Assembly: GCA_025062075.1 (NCBI GenBank)
Contig: JANXBA010000002.1
Location: forward strand, 1 to 43,705
Direction: 5' to 3'
Origin: Aquificaceae bacterium
Lineage (GTDB): Bacteria; Aquificota; Aquificia; Aquificales; Aquificaceae
Length of the DNA stretch: 43,705 nt
Shown here: positions 24,239 through 34,220 of the stretch, in pieces
How positions within the stretch are numbered: the stretch's first letter is position 1
How the letters are laid out: every line of letters begins with the position of its first letter
Made by a program: the position numbers and the translations under genes
Notes under the pieces: model-generated
What the model was told of the DNA's origin: nothing
Database searches by the model: none
The model's input: only the letters and a program-made list of their open reading frames with translations

Positions 24239-24886
24239 GCTTTTACCCTTTATCTCCTCCAGCAGGGTCAGCACCTTGTGCACCACCTGCTCTATGCTCA
24301 TATGGGTGGTGTCTATGAGGACCGCATCCTCTGCGGGCCTGAAAGGGTACAGGGGACGGTTGGCGTCTCTGTGGTCTCTCTCCAGTATAGCCTTCAGCAC
24401 CTCCTCGTAGTCCGCCTGCAGGCCTTCCCGCTTTAGCTGTTGCCACCTTCTTTTGGCCCTTTCCTCTGCAGAGGCGGTGAGGAAAATCTTGAGCTCCGCA
24501 CGGGGGAAGATGTGGGTGCCTGCGTCCCTGCCCTCCACCACCGCCTCTCCTTCGCCCAAGAGCTCCCTGAAAAACCTGTTTATCCTCTCCCTAAAGCCTG
24601 GGAGGGTAGCAATCTGGGAAGCTCTCCTGCCCACCTCCTCCGAATGGAGTCTGTCCTGTATGTCCTCCCCTTCGTACACCACCTGCGTCTGGGCCACCTG
24701 CGGTACTATCTGAATGGGCCTTTCAAAGACTTCAAACACGTCCTGGAGACCGTCTTTCATGCTCACGTAGGCAAAGGCCCGGTAAGCCAAACCCGTGTTC
24801 AGGTATGGAATACCTAACCTTTTAGAGACCTCTTTTGCTACGCTACTCTTACCACTGCCCGCAGGGCCGTCGATGGTTATCTTCAC
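24227..24886 (-). CDS. cmk: Cytidylate kinase
   Basis: Phosphorylates CMP and dCMP for pyrimidine nucleotide recycling. The 219-residue protein starts ITIDGPAGSGKSSVAKEV (P-loop), with YLNTGLAYRA, VEGRDAGTHIFP and the LID-like RAKRRWQQL and RDHRDANRPLYP motifs. In some family members the second motif is VVEGRDIGT; here it is VVEGRDAGT. It overlaps pilT by ATGA and is co-oriented with recA and pilT. Confidence 0.95.
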   Translation of the reverse strand: MKITIDGPAGSGKSSVAKEVSKRLGIPYLNTGLAYRAFAYVSMKDGLQDVFEVFERPIQIVPQVAQTQVVYEGEDIQDRLHSEEVGRRASQIATLPGFRERINRFFRELLGEGEAVVEGRDAGTHIFPRAELKIFLTASAEERAKRRWQQLKREGLQADYEEVLKAILERDHRDANRPLYPFRPAEDAVLIDTTHMSIEQVVHKVLTLLEEIKGKSLKG

Positions 24887-25986
24887 GAGAAGAATCCTCC
24901 GCCTCCTGAGGCTACCCCTTTGAGCCTGAGCTCCAAGTCCGTAGGTCTGCTAGCGTAAAGGAGGGCAGTCTCGTAGTCTATAAGTCTCTTCCTGTAGAGC
25001 TCCTCTAAGTGCTGGTCAAAGAGTTGGGTGCCGTAGGCGGCTTTACCTTTGGCGATAAGTTGGGGTATCTCTTCAAACCTGTTGGGGTCTACGATGGCCT
25101 CTTTTATGGAGGCGGTGTTGATGAGCACTTCCACCGCAGGAACCACGCCCGAGCGGTCCGCCTTTGGCAACAATCTCTGGGAGAAGACTGCCACCAGCGT
25201 GCTCGCCAGCAACATCCTTATCTGCTCTCTCGCTTCCAAGCTGAACATACCTATGAACCTGTTTATAGTCTCTTTGGCGTCAAGGGTGTGCAAAGTGGAC
25301 ATGACCAAGTGTCCCGTCTCCGCCGCCTGCAGGGCTATCTGGGCGGTCTCTGGGTCCCTTATCTCCCCTACCAGTATCACGTCCGGGTCCTCCCTTAAGG
25401 CGGCACGCAGACCTCTGGCGAAGGAGGAGGTGTCCAGTCCCACCTCCCTCTGGACGATAAAGCACTTGTTGTCCCTGAAAATGTACTCGATGGGGTCCTC
25501 TATGGTGACAATCACGTTGTCCCGCGTGGAGTTTATGAAGTTTATGAGAGAAGCAAGCGTGGTGGACTTGCCAGAGCCCGTAGGTCCGGTCACCAGTATG
25601 AGACCCTTGGTGTGCTCCATGACCACCTTCCTCATCACCTCTGGAAGACCCAGACTTTCAAAGGGCGGTATGGTAAAAGGTATGACCCTGAAGGCAAGGC
25701 CCACGTTGTTTCTCTGCTTGTAGACGTTGACCCTAAAGCGTGCCACGCCCGGCAGGGAGTAGGAGGTGTCCGCCTCACCCATCTCCTCAAACTCCGCCAT
25801 TTTGCGCCTGTTTCTCTCCAGCACTTCTCTGACGATGAGCTCCATTAACTTATCGTCCGGGGCGGGAAACTCGTCAAGCTTTACAAGACCCTTCTTCTTT
25901 ATCCTCAGGTAGGGCACGCTCCCCGTTTTTATGTGGATGTCGGAGGCTCCTAATTCTATAGCTCTTTTAAGTATTAGCTGAAGCAA
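24883..25986 (-). CDS. pilT: PilT-family pilus retraction ATPase
   Basis: Hexameric ATPase that retracts type IV pili and supports twitching motility and DNA uptake. The 367-residue protein has N-terminal [19 protein letters not shown], Walker [11 protein letters not shown], the Asp-box region TIEDPIEY, Walker B with [13 protein letters not shown], and the His-box STLHT. The C-terminal [18 protein letters not shown] replaces the usual AIRNLIREGK. The start is TTG at 25986, within the last codons of recA, with GGGAGGT about 8 nt upstream. Overlap with recA and cmk suggests one operon. Confidence 0.93.
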   Translation of the reverse strand: MLQLILKRAIELGASDIHIKTGSVPYLRIKKKGLVKLDEFPAPDDKLMELIVREVLERNRRKMAEFEEMGEADTSYSLPGVARFRVNVYKQRNNVGLAFRVIPFTIPPFESLGLPEVMRKVVMEHTKGLILVTGPTGSGKSTTLASLINFINSTRDNVIVTIEDPIEYIFRDNKCFIVQREVGLDTSSFARGLRAALREDPDVILVGEIRDPETAQIALQAAETGHLVMSTLHTLDAKETINRFIGMFSLEAREQIRMLLASTLVAVFSQRLLPKADRSGVVPAVEVLINTASIKEAIVDPNRFEEIPQLIAKGKAAYGTQLFDQHLEELYRKRLIDYETALLYASRPTDLELRLKGVASGGGGFFS

Positions 25987-26989
25987 GGCCGCTTACCTCC
26001 CTTACTTTTTTTTCTATCTCCTGGGCCAGCTCAGGGTTTTCTTGAAGAAGTTTCTTCGCCTGCTCCTTGCCCTGTCCCAGTCTCACCTCTCCGTAGCTGT
26101 ACCAGGCACCGCTCTTTGTTATGATTTTGAGCTCGCTGGCGACGTCTATCAGGTCGCAGAGCTTGCATATACCTTCACCGTAGAGTACGTCAAACTCTGC
26201 CTCTTGGAAGGGAGGTGCCAGCTTGTTTTTCACCACCCTAACTCTCACCCTGTTTCCTGACTTCTCGCCTCCCTCTTTAAGCTCGCCTACGCGTCTCACG
26301 TCCAGCCTCATGTCCGCAAAAAACTTGAGAGCTCTTCCTCCGGGTGTGGTCTCGGGGTTTCCGAACATGACGCCTATCTTCTCCCTGAGCTGGTTTATGA
26401 AAATTATAGCGGTGTTTGCCCTGTGTGCCATTCCTTTCAGTTTGCGTAGGGCTTGGGACATAAGCCTTGCCTGTTTGCCCACGTGGGCCTCGCCTATCTC
26501 TCCCTCCAGCTCGTCCCTGGGCACCAGGGCCGCCACCGAGTCTACCACTATCAGGTCTACCGCGTTGCTGGCTATTAGGCTCTCCGCTATTTCTAAGGCT
26601 TGCTCTCCGTAGTCGGGTTGGGATATATAGAGGTTCTCCGTGTCCACTCCTATTTTCTCCGCGTACTTTGGGTCCAAGGCGTGCTCTGCGTCGATAAAGA
26701 CCGCAATCCCGCCCCTTCTCTGGGCCTCCGCTATGATGTGCAAGGCAAGGGTGGTCTTACCGGAGGACTCCGGCCCGAAAATCTCTATAACTCTACCCCT
26801 CGGTATGCCTCCTACGCCCGTGGCTATGTCCAGGGCGAGCGAGCCTGTGGGTATGACCTCCACCTTTATCTTCTCTGCCTTCTTCAGGGGCATGATAGAG
26901 CCCTTGCCAAACTTTTTCTCTATGCTGACCAGGGCGTTCTCCAGGGCCTTTCTTTTTTCCAGAGCCTCTTTCTGGACTTCTTCCGTCAT
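25967..26989 (-). CDS. recA: RecA recombinase
   Basis: Catalyses strand exchange in homologous recombination and promotes the SOS response. The 340-residue protein has [11 protein letters not shown], Walker [14 protein letters not shown], the loop L1/L2 regions around [30 protein letters not shown], and KNKLAPPF. It lacks a long acidic tail. Minus-strand TAGAAT is 7 nt before the ATG, inside the gatC stop region, so recA may have its own leaderless promoter. It overlaps pilT by 20 bp. No LexA-type operator was recognised. Confidence 0.97.
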   Translation of the reverse strand: MTEEVQKEALEKRKALENALVSIEKKFGKGSIMPLKKAEKIKVEVIPTGSLALDIATGVGGIPRGRVIEIFGPESSGKTTLALHIIAEAQRRGGIAVFIDAEHALDPKYAEKIGVDTENLYISQPDYGEQALEIAESLIASNAVDLIVVDSVAALVPRDELEGEIGEAHVGKQARLMSQALRKLKGMAHRANTAIIFINQLREKIGVMFGNPETTPGGRALKFFADMRLDVRRVGELKEGGEKSGNRVRVRVVKNKLAPPFQEAEFDVLYGEGICKLCDLIDVASELKIITKSGAWYSYGEVRLGQGKEQAKKLLQENPELAQEIEKKVREVSGLASANT

Positions 26990-26994
26990 CCTTA

Positions 26995-27264
26995 TTATTC
27001 TACCACCCTTGGCACTACAAAGAAAGGGCCCTCACTCTGGGGGGCGTGTTTGAGCAGGTTTGTCGGGTCAAAGTCTCTGACAGGTTCGTCCTCTCTCAGA
27101 GGCGTCTCTTCAAAGGCTGGCAGGAGGGGCTCTACATGCTCCGTGTTCACCTCTTGAAGTTGCTGGACAAACTCCAGGATGCTTTCCAGCTGTTTTGTCA
27201 GGTGGCCTTTTTCTTCCTCTGTCAGGCTCAACCTTGCCAGATGGGCTACCTTTTCCAGATTCAT
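26995..27264 (-). CDS. gatC: Asp-tRNA(Asn)/Glu-tRNA(Gln) amidotransferase subunit C
   Basis: Small subunit that stabilises GatA-GatB in the amidation of misacylated tRNAs. The 89-residue product starts [18 protein letters not shown] and includes [15 protein letters not shown] and the C-terminal FFVVPRVVE. The track start at 27309 adds 15 residues; the ATG at 27264 is typical and is 6 nt after minus-strand TATTCT. gatA and gatB are not nearby. Confidence 0.95.
   Translation of the reverse strand: MNLEKVAHLARLSLTEEEKGHLTKQLESILEFVQQLQEVNTEHVEPLLPAFEETPLREDEPVRDFDPTNLLKHAPQSEGPFFVVPRVVE
26997..27002 (-). promoter_or_regulatory. -10-like hexamer TAGAAT, 7 nt before recA
   Basis: Minus-strand TAGAAT, AATAAGG, ATG. 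The hexamer shares bases with the final codons and stop of gatC. Confidence 0.35.
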
Positions 27265-27270
27265 GAGAAT

Positions 27271-27276
27271 AGAATA
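27271..27276 (-). promoter_or_regulatory. -10-like hexamer TATTCT, 6 nt before gatC
   Basis: Minus-strand TATTCT, ATTCTC, ATG. It lies within the 22 bp between the lspA stop and the gatC start. Confidence 0.35.
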
Positions 27277-27286
27277 TAGCGGAGGC

Positions 27287-27772
27287 CTATGTTTTTCCAG
27301 CCTTTTCAAAGGAGCTCTTGAGGAGAAAAAGTGCTATTGCAAGGCTTATGCTGGCGTCTGCCAAGTTAAAGGCAGGCCAAGAAAGACCGCCGTAGGATAG
27401 GTATACAAAGTCTCTCACCTCCCCCAGGAGAGCACGGTCGTGAAGGTTGCCTAGGGCTCCTCCGCCCACCATGCCCATGAGCGCTGCGGTTAAAAAACTC
27501 CCAGACCTCAGGGCGTAGAAAAGGGTCAGAAAGAGGGCTACCACCGGGGTGAGCAGGAGTAGGGGAAGTCTCACCCAGTCAGGGGCCTGCGCCAGCAGAC
27601 CAAAGGCCATGCCCTTGTTGTAGACCAGCACCAGATGGAGGAAGGGCAAAAGGCTCACGTCTCTTTCCTTTAGGTAGAACTCCGCAAGGCTCTTGGTGGT
27701 CAGGTCAAGAGAGAGGACCGTTAAGGTAGTCAGACCGTAGACTAGAGCAAGCCTCTTAGCGGACTTTCCCAT
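27287..27772 (-). CDS. lspA: Lipoprotein signal peptidase (signal peptidase II)
   Basis: Aspartyl protease in the inner membrane that cleaves prolipoprotein signal peptides. The 161-residue protein has four membrane helices. The family motifs are YNKGMAFGLL, GGALGNLHDR with the first catalytic Asp, and PAFNLADASI with the second. It begins inside the last codons of purL (31-bp overlap), so it is probably co-transcribed with it. Confidence 0.94.
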   Translation of the reverse strand: MGKSAKRLALVYGLTTLTVLSLDLTTKSLAEFYLKERDVSLLPFLHLVLVYNKGMAFGLLAQAPDWVRLPLLLLTPVVALFLTLFYALRSGSFLTAALMGMVGGGALGNLHDRALLGEVRDFVYLSYGGLSWPAFNLADASISLAIALFLLKSSFEKAGKT

Positions 27773-29958
27773 AGCTCTTGGAGCTCCGCCACACTACTCT
27801 CAAATAGGGTCTCGCCGTTGTTGGTCAGGGTAAACAGACCCTCTTCCCTTACCCTTCCTATCAGAAGCCAGTCAACTCCCCAGGCTTGCGCCCTCTCCCT
27901 GAGGGCTTGGGCTCTTTCTTTGTCGGTGCTCACCACCACCTGGGTAGGGCTTTCAGAAAAGAGGAAAAAGTCCAACCTGTCCTCCACGAAGAAGTTGAGC
28001 TCCAGCCCCAGGTCCGTGTCAAAAAGGCTCTCTAGCAGGCACAACAGCAGACCCCCCACCGAAACATCGTGCGCAGACTTTATCAGCCTCTGCTCTATGA
28101 GCTCCAGCAGGAGTCCGTGAAGCCTTTTCTCTTTTTCTAAGTCTACGGCGGGAACATCTCCCAACACCTTCCCGTGTATGACCTTCAGATATTCGCTACC
28201 GGCCACGGAGCGCTCCCTCTTCAGGTCGCCCAGCAGAAAGACCATGTCCCCCCTTTCCTTAAACTGGTGGTCCATGGGGCTTTTGCCCGTCAGGACGCCT
28301 ACCGCCACCACCACGGGCGTAGGATAGATGTTTCTCAACTCTTGCCTCTCCACCGTCTCGTTGTAGAGCGACACATTTCCGCTCACCACCGGCACTTGGA
28401 AAAACTCGCAGGCGTGGGCTATGCCCTCTATGGCCTTTACCAGTTGCCACATAACCTCGGGCCTGTCAGGGTTGCCAAAGTTTAGGCAGTCGGTAATGCC
28501 CAAGGGCTTGGCACCTACGCAGGCCAGATTCCGCAGGGCTTCTGCCACTATGTACTTCCCACCCTCGTAAGGGTTGAGGAAGACCATCCTACCGTTGCCC
28601 TCGCAGGTAAGTGCGATGAGCTTGTCGCTTCTGAGCTCGGGCTTTACCACCCACTTGACCCGAAGGACCGCCGCATCTCCTCCAGGCTTTAGCACCGTGT
28701 TGGTTCCCACCTGATGGTCGTACTGGCGGTATATCCACCTCTTGGAGGCCACGTTAGGAGAGGCAAGAAGCTTGTGAATGCTCTCCCGCAGGTCTTTCTC
28801 CGGTAGAGCCCTCTGGTCAAAGTCTCTCAGGGTCTTTATGTATTCGGGTTCTGCGTAGGGTTTTTCGTAAACTGGAGCTTCCTGCACTATGAGGCTTACG
28901 GGGAGCTCTGCCACCAGCTCCTCCCCCATGTAAGCCCTAAAGGTGTCTCCCTCCGTGAGCATCCCCACCACCTGTCCTTCCAAGTGGTAGTATCGGGCGA
29001 GCTCTTTGAGCCTTTCCACTTTGTCCTCTTGGAGGATAAGTAGCATCCTCTCTTGGCTTTCAGACAGGAGAATCTCGAAAGGTTCCATCCCTTGCTCTCT
29101 GAGTGCCACCCTGTGGAGCCAGAGCTCTACGCCACAGCCCGACTTGCTGGCCACCTCCGAGGCAGAGCCCGCCAGGCCTGCTGCCCCCAGGTCCTGAAGG
29201 CCTTCCACCAGACCCTCTTCCACCGCCTGCAGGACCGCCTCTATGAGCTTTTTGCCAAAGTAAGGGTCTCCCACCTGCACGTTGGGGAGCTTCTCCTGAC
29301 GGTCTTCCCCAAACTCCGCCGAGGCCATCACCGCACCGTGTATGCCGTCCCTTCCCGTAGCAGAACCCAAGAGAAACAGCAGGTTTCCCGGCTTTCCTCT
29401 GGCCCTGAGCATTCTACCCGCAGGCAGGATTCCCAGGCAGAAGGCGTTAACCAAGGGATTTGTCCTGTAGCACTCCTCAAAGTAGGTCTCCCCTGCCACC
29501 GTAGGAATGCCTACGCAGTTGCCGTAGTGGGATATGCCCCGCACTACGCCCCGCAGAATCCTTAAGTCCGGGGGTAGTCCAAAGCGCAGAGAGTCCACCA
29601 GAGCTATGGGCCTTGCCCCCATGGAGAGCACGTCCCTTATTATTCCCCCTACGCCAGTGGCAGAACCATGAAAGGGCTCTACATAGGAGGGGTGGTTGTG
29701 GCTTTCCACCTTAAAGGCCAGCCACACCTGCTGGTCCAGCTCCACCACGCCAGCGTTCTCCCCCGGCCCCTGGACTACCCAGCTGGCCTTCGTAGGAAGC
29801 TTTCTCAGGTGCACCCGCGAAGACTTGTAAGAGCAGTGCTCCGACCAAAGAGCTCCCAAGATGCCGAGCTCTACAAGGTTTGGCTCTCTCTGGAGCCTTT
29901 GCGCTATTTTCTCGTACTCTTCGCTTTTTAGTCCGTAGAGCTCGTAAGCCCTTTCCAT
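27742..29958 (-). CDS. purL: FGAM synthase large subunit PurL
   Basis: Uses ammonia from PurQ to convert FGAR to FGAM in purine synthesis. The protein starts MERAYELYGLKSEEYEKI and contains LWSEHCSYKSSR, ESHNHPSYVEPFHGSATGVGG, a central GGDAAVLR segment, a second-half GNVSLYNET and C-terminal SAHDVSVGGL, as expected for the small PurL type that needs PurS and PurQ. The track's first Met at 29967 directly abuts TAAAAT; the ATG at 29958 (738 residues) is 9 nt downstream and is preferred. purS-purQ lie 24 kb to the left. Confidence 0.95.
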   Translation of the reverse strand: MERAYELYGLKSEEYEKIAQRLQREPNLVELGILGALWSEHCSYKSSRVHLRKLPTKASWVVQGPGENAGVVELDQQVWLAFKVESHNHPSYVEPFHGSATGVGGIIRDVLSMGARPIALVDSLRFGLPPDLRILRGVVRGISHYGNCVGIPTVAGETYFEECYRTNPLVNAFCLGILPAGRMLRARGKPGNLLFLLGSATGRDGIHGAVMASAEFGEDRQEKLPNVQVGDPYFGKKLIEAVLQAVEEGLVEGLQDLGAAGLAGSASEVASKSGCGVELWLHRVALREQGMEPFEILLSESQERMLLILQEDKVERLKELARYYHLEGQVVGMLTEGDTFRAYMGEELVAELPVSLIVQEAPVYEKPYAEPEYIKTLRDFDQRALPEKDLRESIHKLLASPNVASKRWIYRQYDHQVGTNTVLKPGGDAAVLRVKWVVKPELRSDKLIALTCEGNGRMVFLNPYEGGKYIVAEALRNLACVGAKPLGITDCLNFGNPDRPEVMWQLVKAIEGIAHACEFFQVPVVSGNVSLYNETVERQELRNIYPTPVVVAVGVLTGKSPMDHQFKERGDMVFLLGDLKRERSVAGSEYLKVIHGKVLGDVPAVDLEKEKRLHGLLLELIEQRLIKSAHDVSVGGLLLCLLESLFDTDLGLELNFFVEDRLDFFLFSESPTQVVVSTDKERAQALRERAQAWGVDWLLIGRVREEGLFTLTNNGETLFESSVAELQELWESPLRGLL

Positions 29959-29967
29959 GAATACCAT

Positions 29968-29973
29968 ATTTTA
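29968..29973 (-). promoter_or_regulatory. -10 hexamer TAAAAT upstream of purL
   Basis: Minus-strand TAAAAT, 9 nt before the ATG at 29958. It is separated by only 7 bp from the divergent TATAAT of the NlpC/P60 gene. Confidence 0.4.
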
Positions 29974-29980
29974 GCCCAAG

Positions 29981-29986
29981 TATAAT
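29981..29986 (+). promoter_or_regulatory. -10 hexamer TATAAT, 8 nt before the NlpC/P60 gene
   Basis: TATAAT, AGGAGTCC, then GTG at 29995. AGGAG looks like a Shine-Dalgarno site but would lie at or before the expected transcription start. Confidence 0.45.
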
Positions 29987-29994
29987 AGGAGTCC

Positions 29995-31128
29995 GTGGCA
30001 GGCTGGCTTCTGCTCCTGTTTGGTCTGGGCCTTTCCTTTGCGTTGGACGTAGTTGGCCTGAGTGCGCAGTCTTATGCCCGCATCGAACACATGAAAAGAG
30101 TAGAGCACTTCCCACCCGTAGTGGAAGGGGCAAAGGTAAGGAGCTGGATTACCGAAGACCAGCCACCGAAGGGAGAGCTCTTCATAGATGGAGAAAGGCT
30201 AAAAGAGAGCGACCTGCGCAAGCTGAGGGAAGAGGCCAACCTCGAAGCCATAGGAGAGGTCGTCTCTGTGAGTTACGGCTGGACGCTCAGGCGGACCAAC
30301 ATGCGCCTTTATCCTTCTGACGCAACCATCCACAAGGGAAACCCGCGCATCGACTACAACCAGTACACTCTGGTAGAGCCTTTCACGCCCTTGGCGGTTC
30401 TCCATACCTCTCGAAGCGGTAAGTGGCTCTACGTGCAAGCCCCATATATGCGCGGTTGGCTAAAGAGAGAGGATGTTTACTTGGCAAGCAGGGAGAAACT
30501 CCTCGAAAACTTAAGCCTTCCCTTTTTAGTGGTAGCCAAGGGGAGGGTGGAGGTGGGTGGCTTCGTCTTCGGGCTGGGTGCGCGCATACCCTACTTGGAA
30601 AAAAAGAGGGACGCATACAGACTTCTCCTGCCGGACCTCTCCAGCCTCTGGGTAAAAAGACAAGAGGGACTGGTGGAAGGTTATCTGCCCTTCAGCGAAG
30701 ACAGGGCTAGGTATATACTGGAAGAGCTCTTGGGGACGCCCTACGACTGGGGAGGTAAGGAAGGCAGGTGGGACTGCTCTTCGTTGGTGCAGAGCCTTTT
30801 CTGGGTCTTTGGTGCGGAGCTCCCGAGAAACTCCGCCCAGCAGGCAAGAGTGGGCAGGGTGGTGGCCACAAACTTCTCCTCTTACGAGGAGCTCCGAAGC
30901 CTTTTGGAGAAACTCCCCCCTTTTAGGACTCTCCTTTTCATGAGGGGGCATGTGATGATTTACGGCGGTATAGAGGGAGGGGATGTGGTAGTCTATCACT
31001 CGGTGCATCGCATGACCCGGGAGGACCGCACCCAGTGGCACATAAACGCAGTGGCAAAGAACTACTTGGAAAGGGACAGACTCAGAAACCTACACAGGGC
31101 CATAGTGAGCGTGAACCTGCTGGAGTAG
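29995..31128 (+). CDS. Exported SH3-domain NlpC/P60 peptidase
   Basis: Probable cell-wall hydrolase or modifier. The 377-residue protein has an N-terminal signal sequence (WLLLLFGLGLSFALD), SH3-like segments (about 95-215, with GWTLRRTNMRLYPSD and MRGWLKREDVYLA) and a C-terminal NlpC/P60 domain (about 235-375). The Cys nucleophile is in RWDCSSLVQSLF and the His in RGHVMIYGG, with a further HSVHR. This matches bacterial SH3b-plus-P60 gamma-D-glutamyl peptidases. Start is GTG. The stop is 4 bp from the convergent glyQ stop. Confidence 0.85.
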   Translation: MAGWLLLLFGLGLSFALDVVGLSAQSYARIEHMKRVEHFPPVVEGAKVRSWITEDQPPKGELFIDGERLKESDLRKLREEANLEAIGEVVSVSYGWTLRRTNMRLYPSDATIHKGNPRIDYNQYTLVEPFTPLAVLHTSRSGKWLYVQAPYMRGWLKREDVYLASREKLLENLSLPFLVVAKGRVEVGGFVFGLGARIPYLEKKRDAYRLLLPDLSSLWVKRQEGLVEGYLPFSEDRARYILEELLGTPYDWGGKEGRWDCSSLVQSLFWVFGAELPRNSAQQARVGRVVATNFSSYEELRSLLEKLPPFRTLLFMRGHVMIYGGIEGGDVVVYHSVHRMTREDRTQWHINAVAKNYLERDRLRNLHRAIVSVNLLE

Positions 31129-31132
31129 AGCT

Positions 31133-31975
31133 TCAGGCCAGCGTCTCCATGTAGAGTTTTGCAACCCTTTGGGCGAGAGTGTTCATCCTCCTTATGTACC
31201 TTGCCCTCTCCTGTACGGAGAGGACGCCCCGGGCGTCTAAGAGGTTAAAAGTGTGAGAGCACTTGAGCAGGTAGTCGTAGGCAGGTAGAACCAGCCCCTC
31301 TTCCAAGAGCCTCTTGGTCTCCTCCTCGTAAAGCTCGTAGAGTTTGAAGAGCTTGTCGGGCTCGGACTTTTCAAAGTTGTACAGGCTCCACTGGTACTCG
31401 GAGACCTTAAAAACCTCACCGTAGGTGAGCCACTCGTTCCACTTTATGTCAAAGACGCTGTCCACGTCCTGCAGGTACATGGCTATACGCTCAAGCCCGT
31501 AGGTTATCTCCACCGAAATCTCCTCCAAGTCCATACCGCCCGCCTGCTGAAAGTAGGTAAACTGCGTTATCTCCATCCCGTCCAGCCAGACCTCCCAGCC
31601 TAAGCCCCAGGCACCCAGCGTAGGAGACTCCCAGTCGTCCTCCACGAACCTGATGTCGTGCTCCTCAGGCTTTATACCCAGAGCTCTCAGGCTCTCCAAG
31701 TAGAGCTCCTGGGAGTCAGAAGGGGCGGGCTTTAGAATCACCTGAAACTGGAAGTAGTGCTGAAGGCGGTTTGGATTCTCTCCGTACCTGCCGTCCTTGG
31801 GTCTTCGGGAGGGCTCCACGTAGGCCACGTTCCAAGGCCTTTTGCCGAGGACCTTCAGGAAGGTGGCAGGGTTCATCGTCCCGGCGCCCGTCTCTATGTC
31901 GTAGGGTTGCCAAAGGGCACAGCCCCTGTCCGCCCAGAACCTCTGCAGGGTCATGATAATGTCCTGAAAGTACAT
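31133..31975 (-). CDS. glyQ: Glycyl-tRNA synthetase alpha subunit
   Basis: Catalytic subunit of the bacterial alpha2-beta2 enzyme that charges tRNA-Gly. The 280-residue product has [44 protein letters not shown] and FTYFQQAGG, all highly conserved. The track begins at 32035; the ATG at 31975 gives the standard N terminus and is 6 nt after minus-strand TATAAA. The beta subunit gene (glyS) is not adjacent. Confidence 0.96.
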   Translation of the reverse strand: MYFQDIIMTLQRFWADRGCALWQPYDIETGAGTMNPATFLKVLGKRPWNVAYVEPSRRPKDGRYGENPNRLQHYFQFQVILKPAPSDSQELYLESLRALGIKPEEHDIRFVEDDWESPTLGAWGLGWEVWLDGMEITQFTYFQQAGGMDLEEISVEITYGLERIAMYLQDVDSVFDIKWNEWLTYGEVFKVSEYQWSLYNFEKSEPDKLFKLYELYEEETKRLLEEGLVLPAYDYLLKCSHTFNLLDARGVLSVQERARYIRRMNTLAQRVAKLYMETLA

Positions 31976-31981
31976 AACACT

Positions 31982-32011
31982 TTTATAACACCGCAAAGTG
32001 CCACAGGTCAA
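31982..32011 (-). promoter_or_regulatory. Promoter of glyQ
   Basis: Minus-strand TTGACC (32011-32006), an 18-nt spacer and TATAAA (31987-31982), 6 nt before the ATG. It is one of the few short-spaced promoters here with a clear -35. Confidence 0.55.
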
Positions 32012-32021
32012 GCTGTGCCTG

Positions 32022-32027
32022 TATACT
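32022..32027 (+). promoter_or_regulatory. -10 hexamer TATACT, 6 nt before the MBL hydrolase gene
   Basis: TATACT, ATAAGC, ATG at 32034. The track start at 31998 would lie upstream of this element, so the inner ATG is preferred. Confidence 0.4.
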
Positions 32028-32033
32028 ATAAGC

Positions 32034-32951
32034 ATGAGACACCTGAAGCTCTTTCTTTTGTTGGTGTTTCTCTCCTTTGCCCTCTCTCCTGAGATGAGGC
32101 TAAGGAGGGTGCAAAAAGACGTCTATATGGTCCGAGGAATAGACAGTATGCCCTCGGTGGAAAACAGGGGGTTTACCTCCAACGCCTTCGGCGTGCTCAC
32201 TTCTGAAGGTTGGGTGGTGGTGGACGCCCTGTCCACGCCAGAGCTCTCCCGAGAGTTCGTGAAAAATCTCATGAGAGTAAAAAGAGCTCCTGTAAAGTAC
32301 GCCCTTATAACCCACTACCACCTCGACCACTGGTACGGTGCAAAAACCTACAAGGAGCTCGGTGCGAAGGTGGTTGCCCACAGAAACCTGCTGGAAGTCT
32401 ACCGGTCCGGCGAAGCCCATAGGATTTTAGAAGTCAACAGACAAAGGTTTGGAACTCTCCTTAAAAGCGTGGAGTTAGTGCCTCCAGACCTCGTGGTGGA
32501 CGAGCGTATGCTCCTGCAGGTAGGCGACAAAAGGTTTGAAATAATAGCCCTTCCTCCCGCCCACACGGACAACGACCTTCTTGTCTACATGCCCAAGGAG
32601 GGCATAGTTTTCGTAGGAGACTTGGTGATGAAAGACCGCATACCCTTCATGGGCGACCAGGGTGCGAGCTCTAAAGGACTCCTGCAGGCACTTCAGAAAG
32701 TAAAGGAGCTCAGACCGAGAGTAATACTGGGAGGTCATAACGAACCTATGGACCTGTCTGCGGTGGACTTCACCGTCGGCTACGTGCAGTTTCTGAGAGA
32801 GAACATAAGGAAGCTGAAAGAGCAGGGCAAAAGCATAGAGGAGATAAAGGGAGCTCTAAAAACCAACCCGTACAGCAAGTATGTGATGTACGAGACCTTT
32901 CACAATATCAACGTTTTCAGAGTGGATGCGGAGTTAGAGATGGAGGAGTAG
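32034..32951 (+). CDS. Exported metallo-beta-lactamase-fold hydrolase
   Basis: The 305-residue product has a signal peptide ([18 protein letters not shown]) and an MBL domain with the metal motif HYHLDHWYG, the later HTDNDLLVY and FVGDLVMKD, and a final GGHNEPMD. The layout resembles periplasmic SoxH-like or quinoprotein-relay MBL proteins, but the substrate is unknown. The track start at 31998 adds 12 residues before the signal peptide. The stop is directly followed by the rimO ATG (TAGATG). Confidence 0.85.
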   Translation: MRHLKLFLLLVFLSFALSPEMRLRRVQKDVYMVRGIDSMPSVENRGFTSNAFGVLTSEGWVVVDALSTPELSREFVKNLMRVKRAPVKYALITHYHLDHWYGAKTYKELGAKVVAHRNLLEVYRSGEAHRILEVNRQRFGTLLKSVELVPPDLVVDERMLLQVGDKRFEIIALPPAHTDNDLLVYMPKEGIVFVGDLVMKDRIPFMGDQGASSKGLLQALQKVKELRPRVILGGHNEPMDLSAVDFTVGYVQFLRENIRKLKEQGKSIEEIKGALKTNPYSKYVMYETFHNINVFRVDAELEMEE

Positions 32952-34220
32952 ATGAAGGTAGGCGTCATAAGCTTGGGCTGTGCCAAGAACTTGGTGGACA
33001 CAGAACGCCTGCTGGGTAGGTTAAAGGCAGGCGGGGCTAAGCTGGTAAAAGACCCAAAAAAGGCGGACATAATCGTGATAAACACCTGCGGTTTCATAGA
33101 GCCTGCCAAGGTGGAGGCTATACAGACCATCTTAGAGTTTGCGGAGAAGAAAAAGGTCATAGTCATGGGCTGTCTGGTTCAAAGGTACAAGGAGGAGCTC
33201 CAGAGGGAGGTGCCCGAGGTTATGGCTTACTTTGGTACGGAGAGCTGGGAGCAGGTGGCGGACTTCCTCGGCCTGAAAAAAGTAGAAAGCGTCCAGAGAG
33301 TTCTCACCACCCCAAAGTCCTACACATACCTGAAGATTTCCGAGGGCTGTAACAGGCTTTGCTCTTTCTGTGCCATTCCCCTCATGAGGGGCAAGCACCG
33401 CTCCAGACCCGTGGAAGAGATACTCCAGGAGGCCCAGTACTTGGCAGGTCAAGGCGTAAAGGAGCTCTGTCTGGTCTCCCAAGACACCACCTACTACGGC
33501 AGAGACCTTTACGGTAAGGGCTATCTGGTCAAGCTCCTCCAACAGCTTGAGAAGATAGAGGGCGTAAGGTGGATAAGACTTCTCTACCTCTACCCTACGG
33601 AGGTGGGGCAGGAACTCTTGGACCACATCGCCAGCTCAGAAAAGACCCTTCCCTACTTTGACGTGCCGTTACAGCACGTGTCTTCAAAGGTTTTAAAGAG
33701 CATGAGAAGGGGCTACGACGAGACCTTTGTGAGAAAGCTTGTAGAGCACATCAGAAAAACCCTACCCTATGCGGTCCTGCGCACCACCTTTATAGTGGGC
33801 TACCCTGAGGAGGGAGAGGAAGACTACAAAAGGCTGAAAGACTTCGTGCTTGAAGGGCACTTCCACTGGCTTGGGGTGTTCTGCTACTCTCAGGAAGAGG
33901 GCACGCACGCCTACAGCCTTGGTGACCCGATAGGAAAGGAAGAGAAAGAAACAAGAAGGGAAGAGCTCCTCAGTGTCCAGGAGGAGATAACGAAGAAGAA
34001 AAACGAAGAGCTCTTGGGTAAAGAGCTCGACCTTCTCGTGGACGGCTTTGACGAGGAGTTTGGATACGTGCCGGTGGGCAGGATATACGCACAGGCACCG
34101 GAGGTGGACGGTGTTACGTACGTAGAAACGGAGAAGGGCCTAGAACCCGGCGACATGATAAAGGTAAGAATAAATCAGGTGGGAGGATATGACCTGGGGT
34201 GCACAGACATTACCCTTTGA
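32952..34220 (+). CDS. rimO: Ribosomal protein S12 methylthiotransferase RimO
   Basis: Radical SAM enzyme that methylthiolates an Asp of ribosomal protein S12. The N-terminal UPF0004 domain begins VGVISLGCAKNLVDTERLLG, with cluster-binding INTCGF and VMGCLVQRY. The radical SAM motif is CNRLCSFCAIPLMRGKHRSR, and a C-terminal TRAM-like domain (about 360-422) ends the protein. The length of 422 fits. LGCAKNLVD separates RimO from MiaB. It starts directly after the MBL gene and overlaps the next gene by 32 bp. Confidence 0.96.
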   Translation: MKVGVISLGCAKNLVDTERLLGRLKAGGAKLVKDPKKADIIVINTCGFIEPAKVEAIQTILEFAEKKKVIVMGCLVQRYKEELQREVPEVMAYFGTESWEQVADFLGLKKVESVQRVLTTPKSYTYLKISEGCNRLCSFCAIPLMRGKHRSRPVEEILQEAQYLAGQGVKELCLVSQDTTYYGRDLYGKGYLVKLLQQLEKIEGVRWIRLLYLYPTEVGQELLDHIASSEKTLPYFDVPLQHVSSKVLKSMRRGYDETFVRKLVEHIRKTLPYAVLRTTFIVGYPEEGEEDYKRLKDFVLEGHFHWLGVFCYSQEEGTHAYSLGDPIGKEEKETRREELLSVQEEITKKKNEELLGKELDLLVDGFDEEFGYVPVGRIYAQAPEVDGVTYVETEKGLEPGDMIKVRINQVGGYDLGCTDITL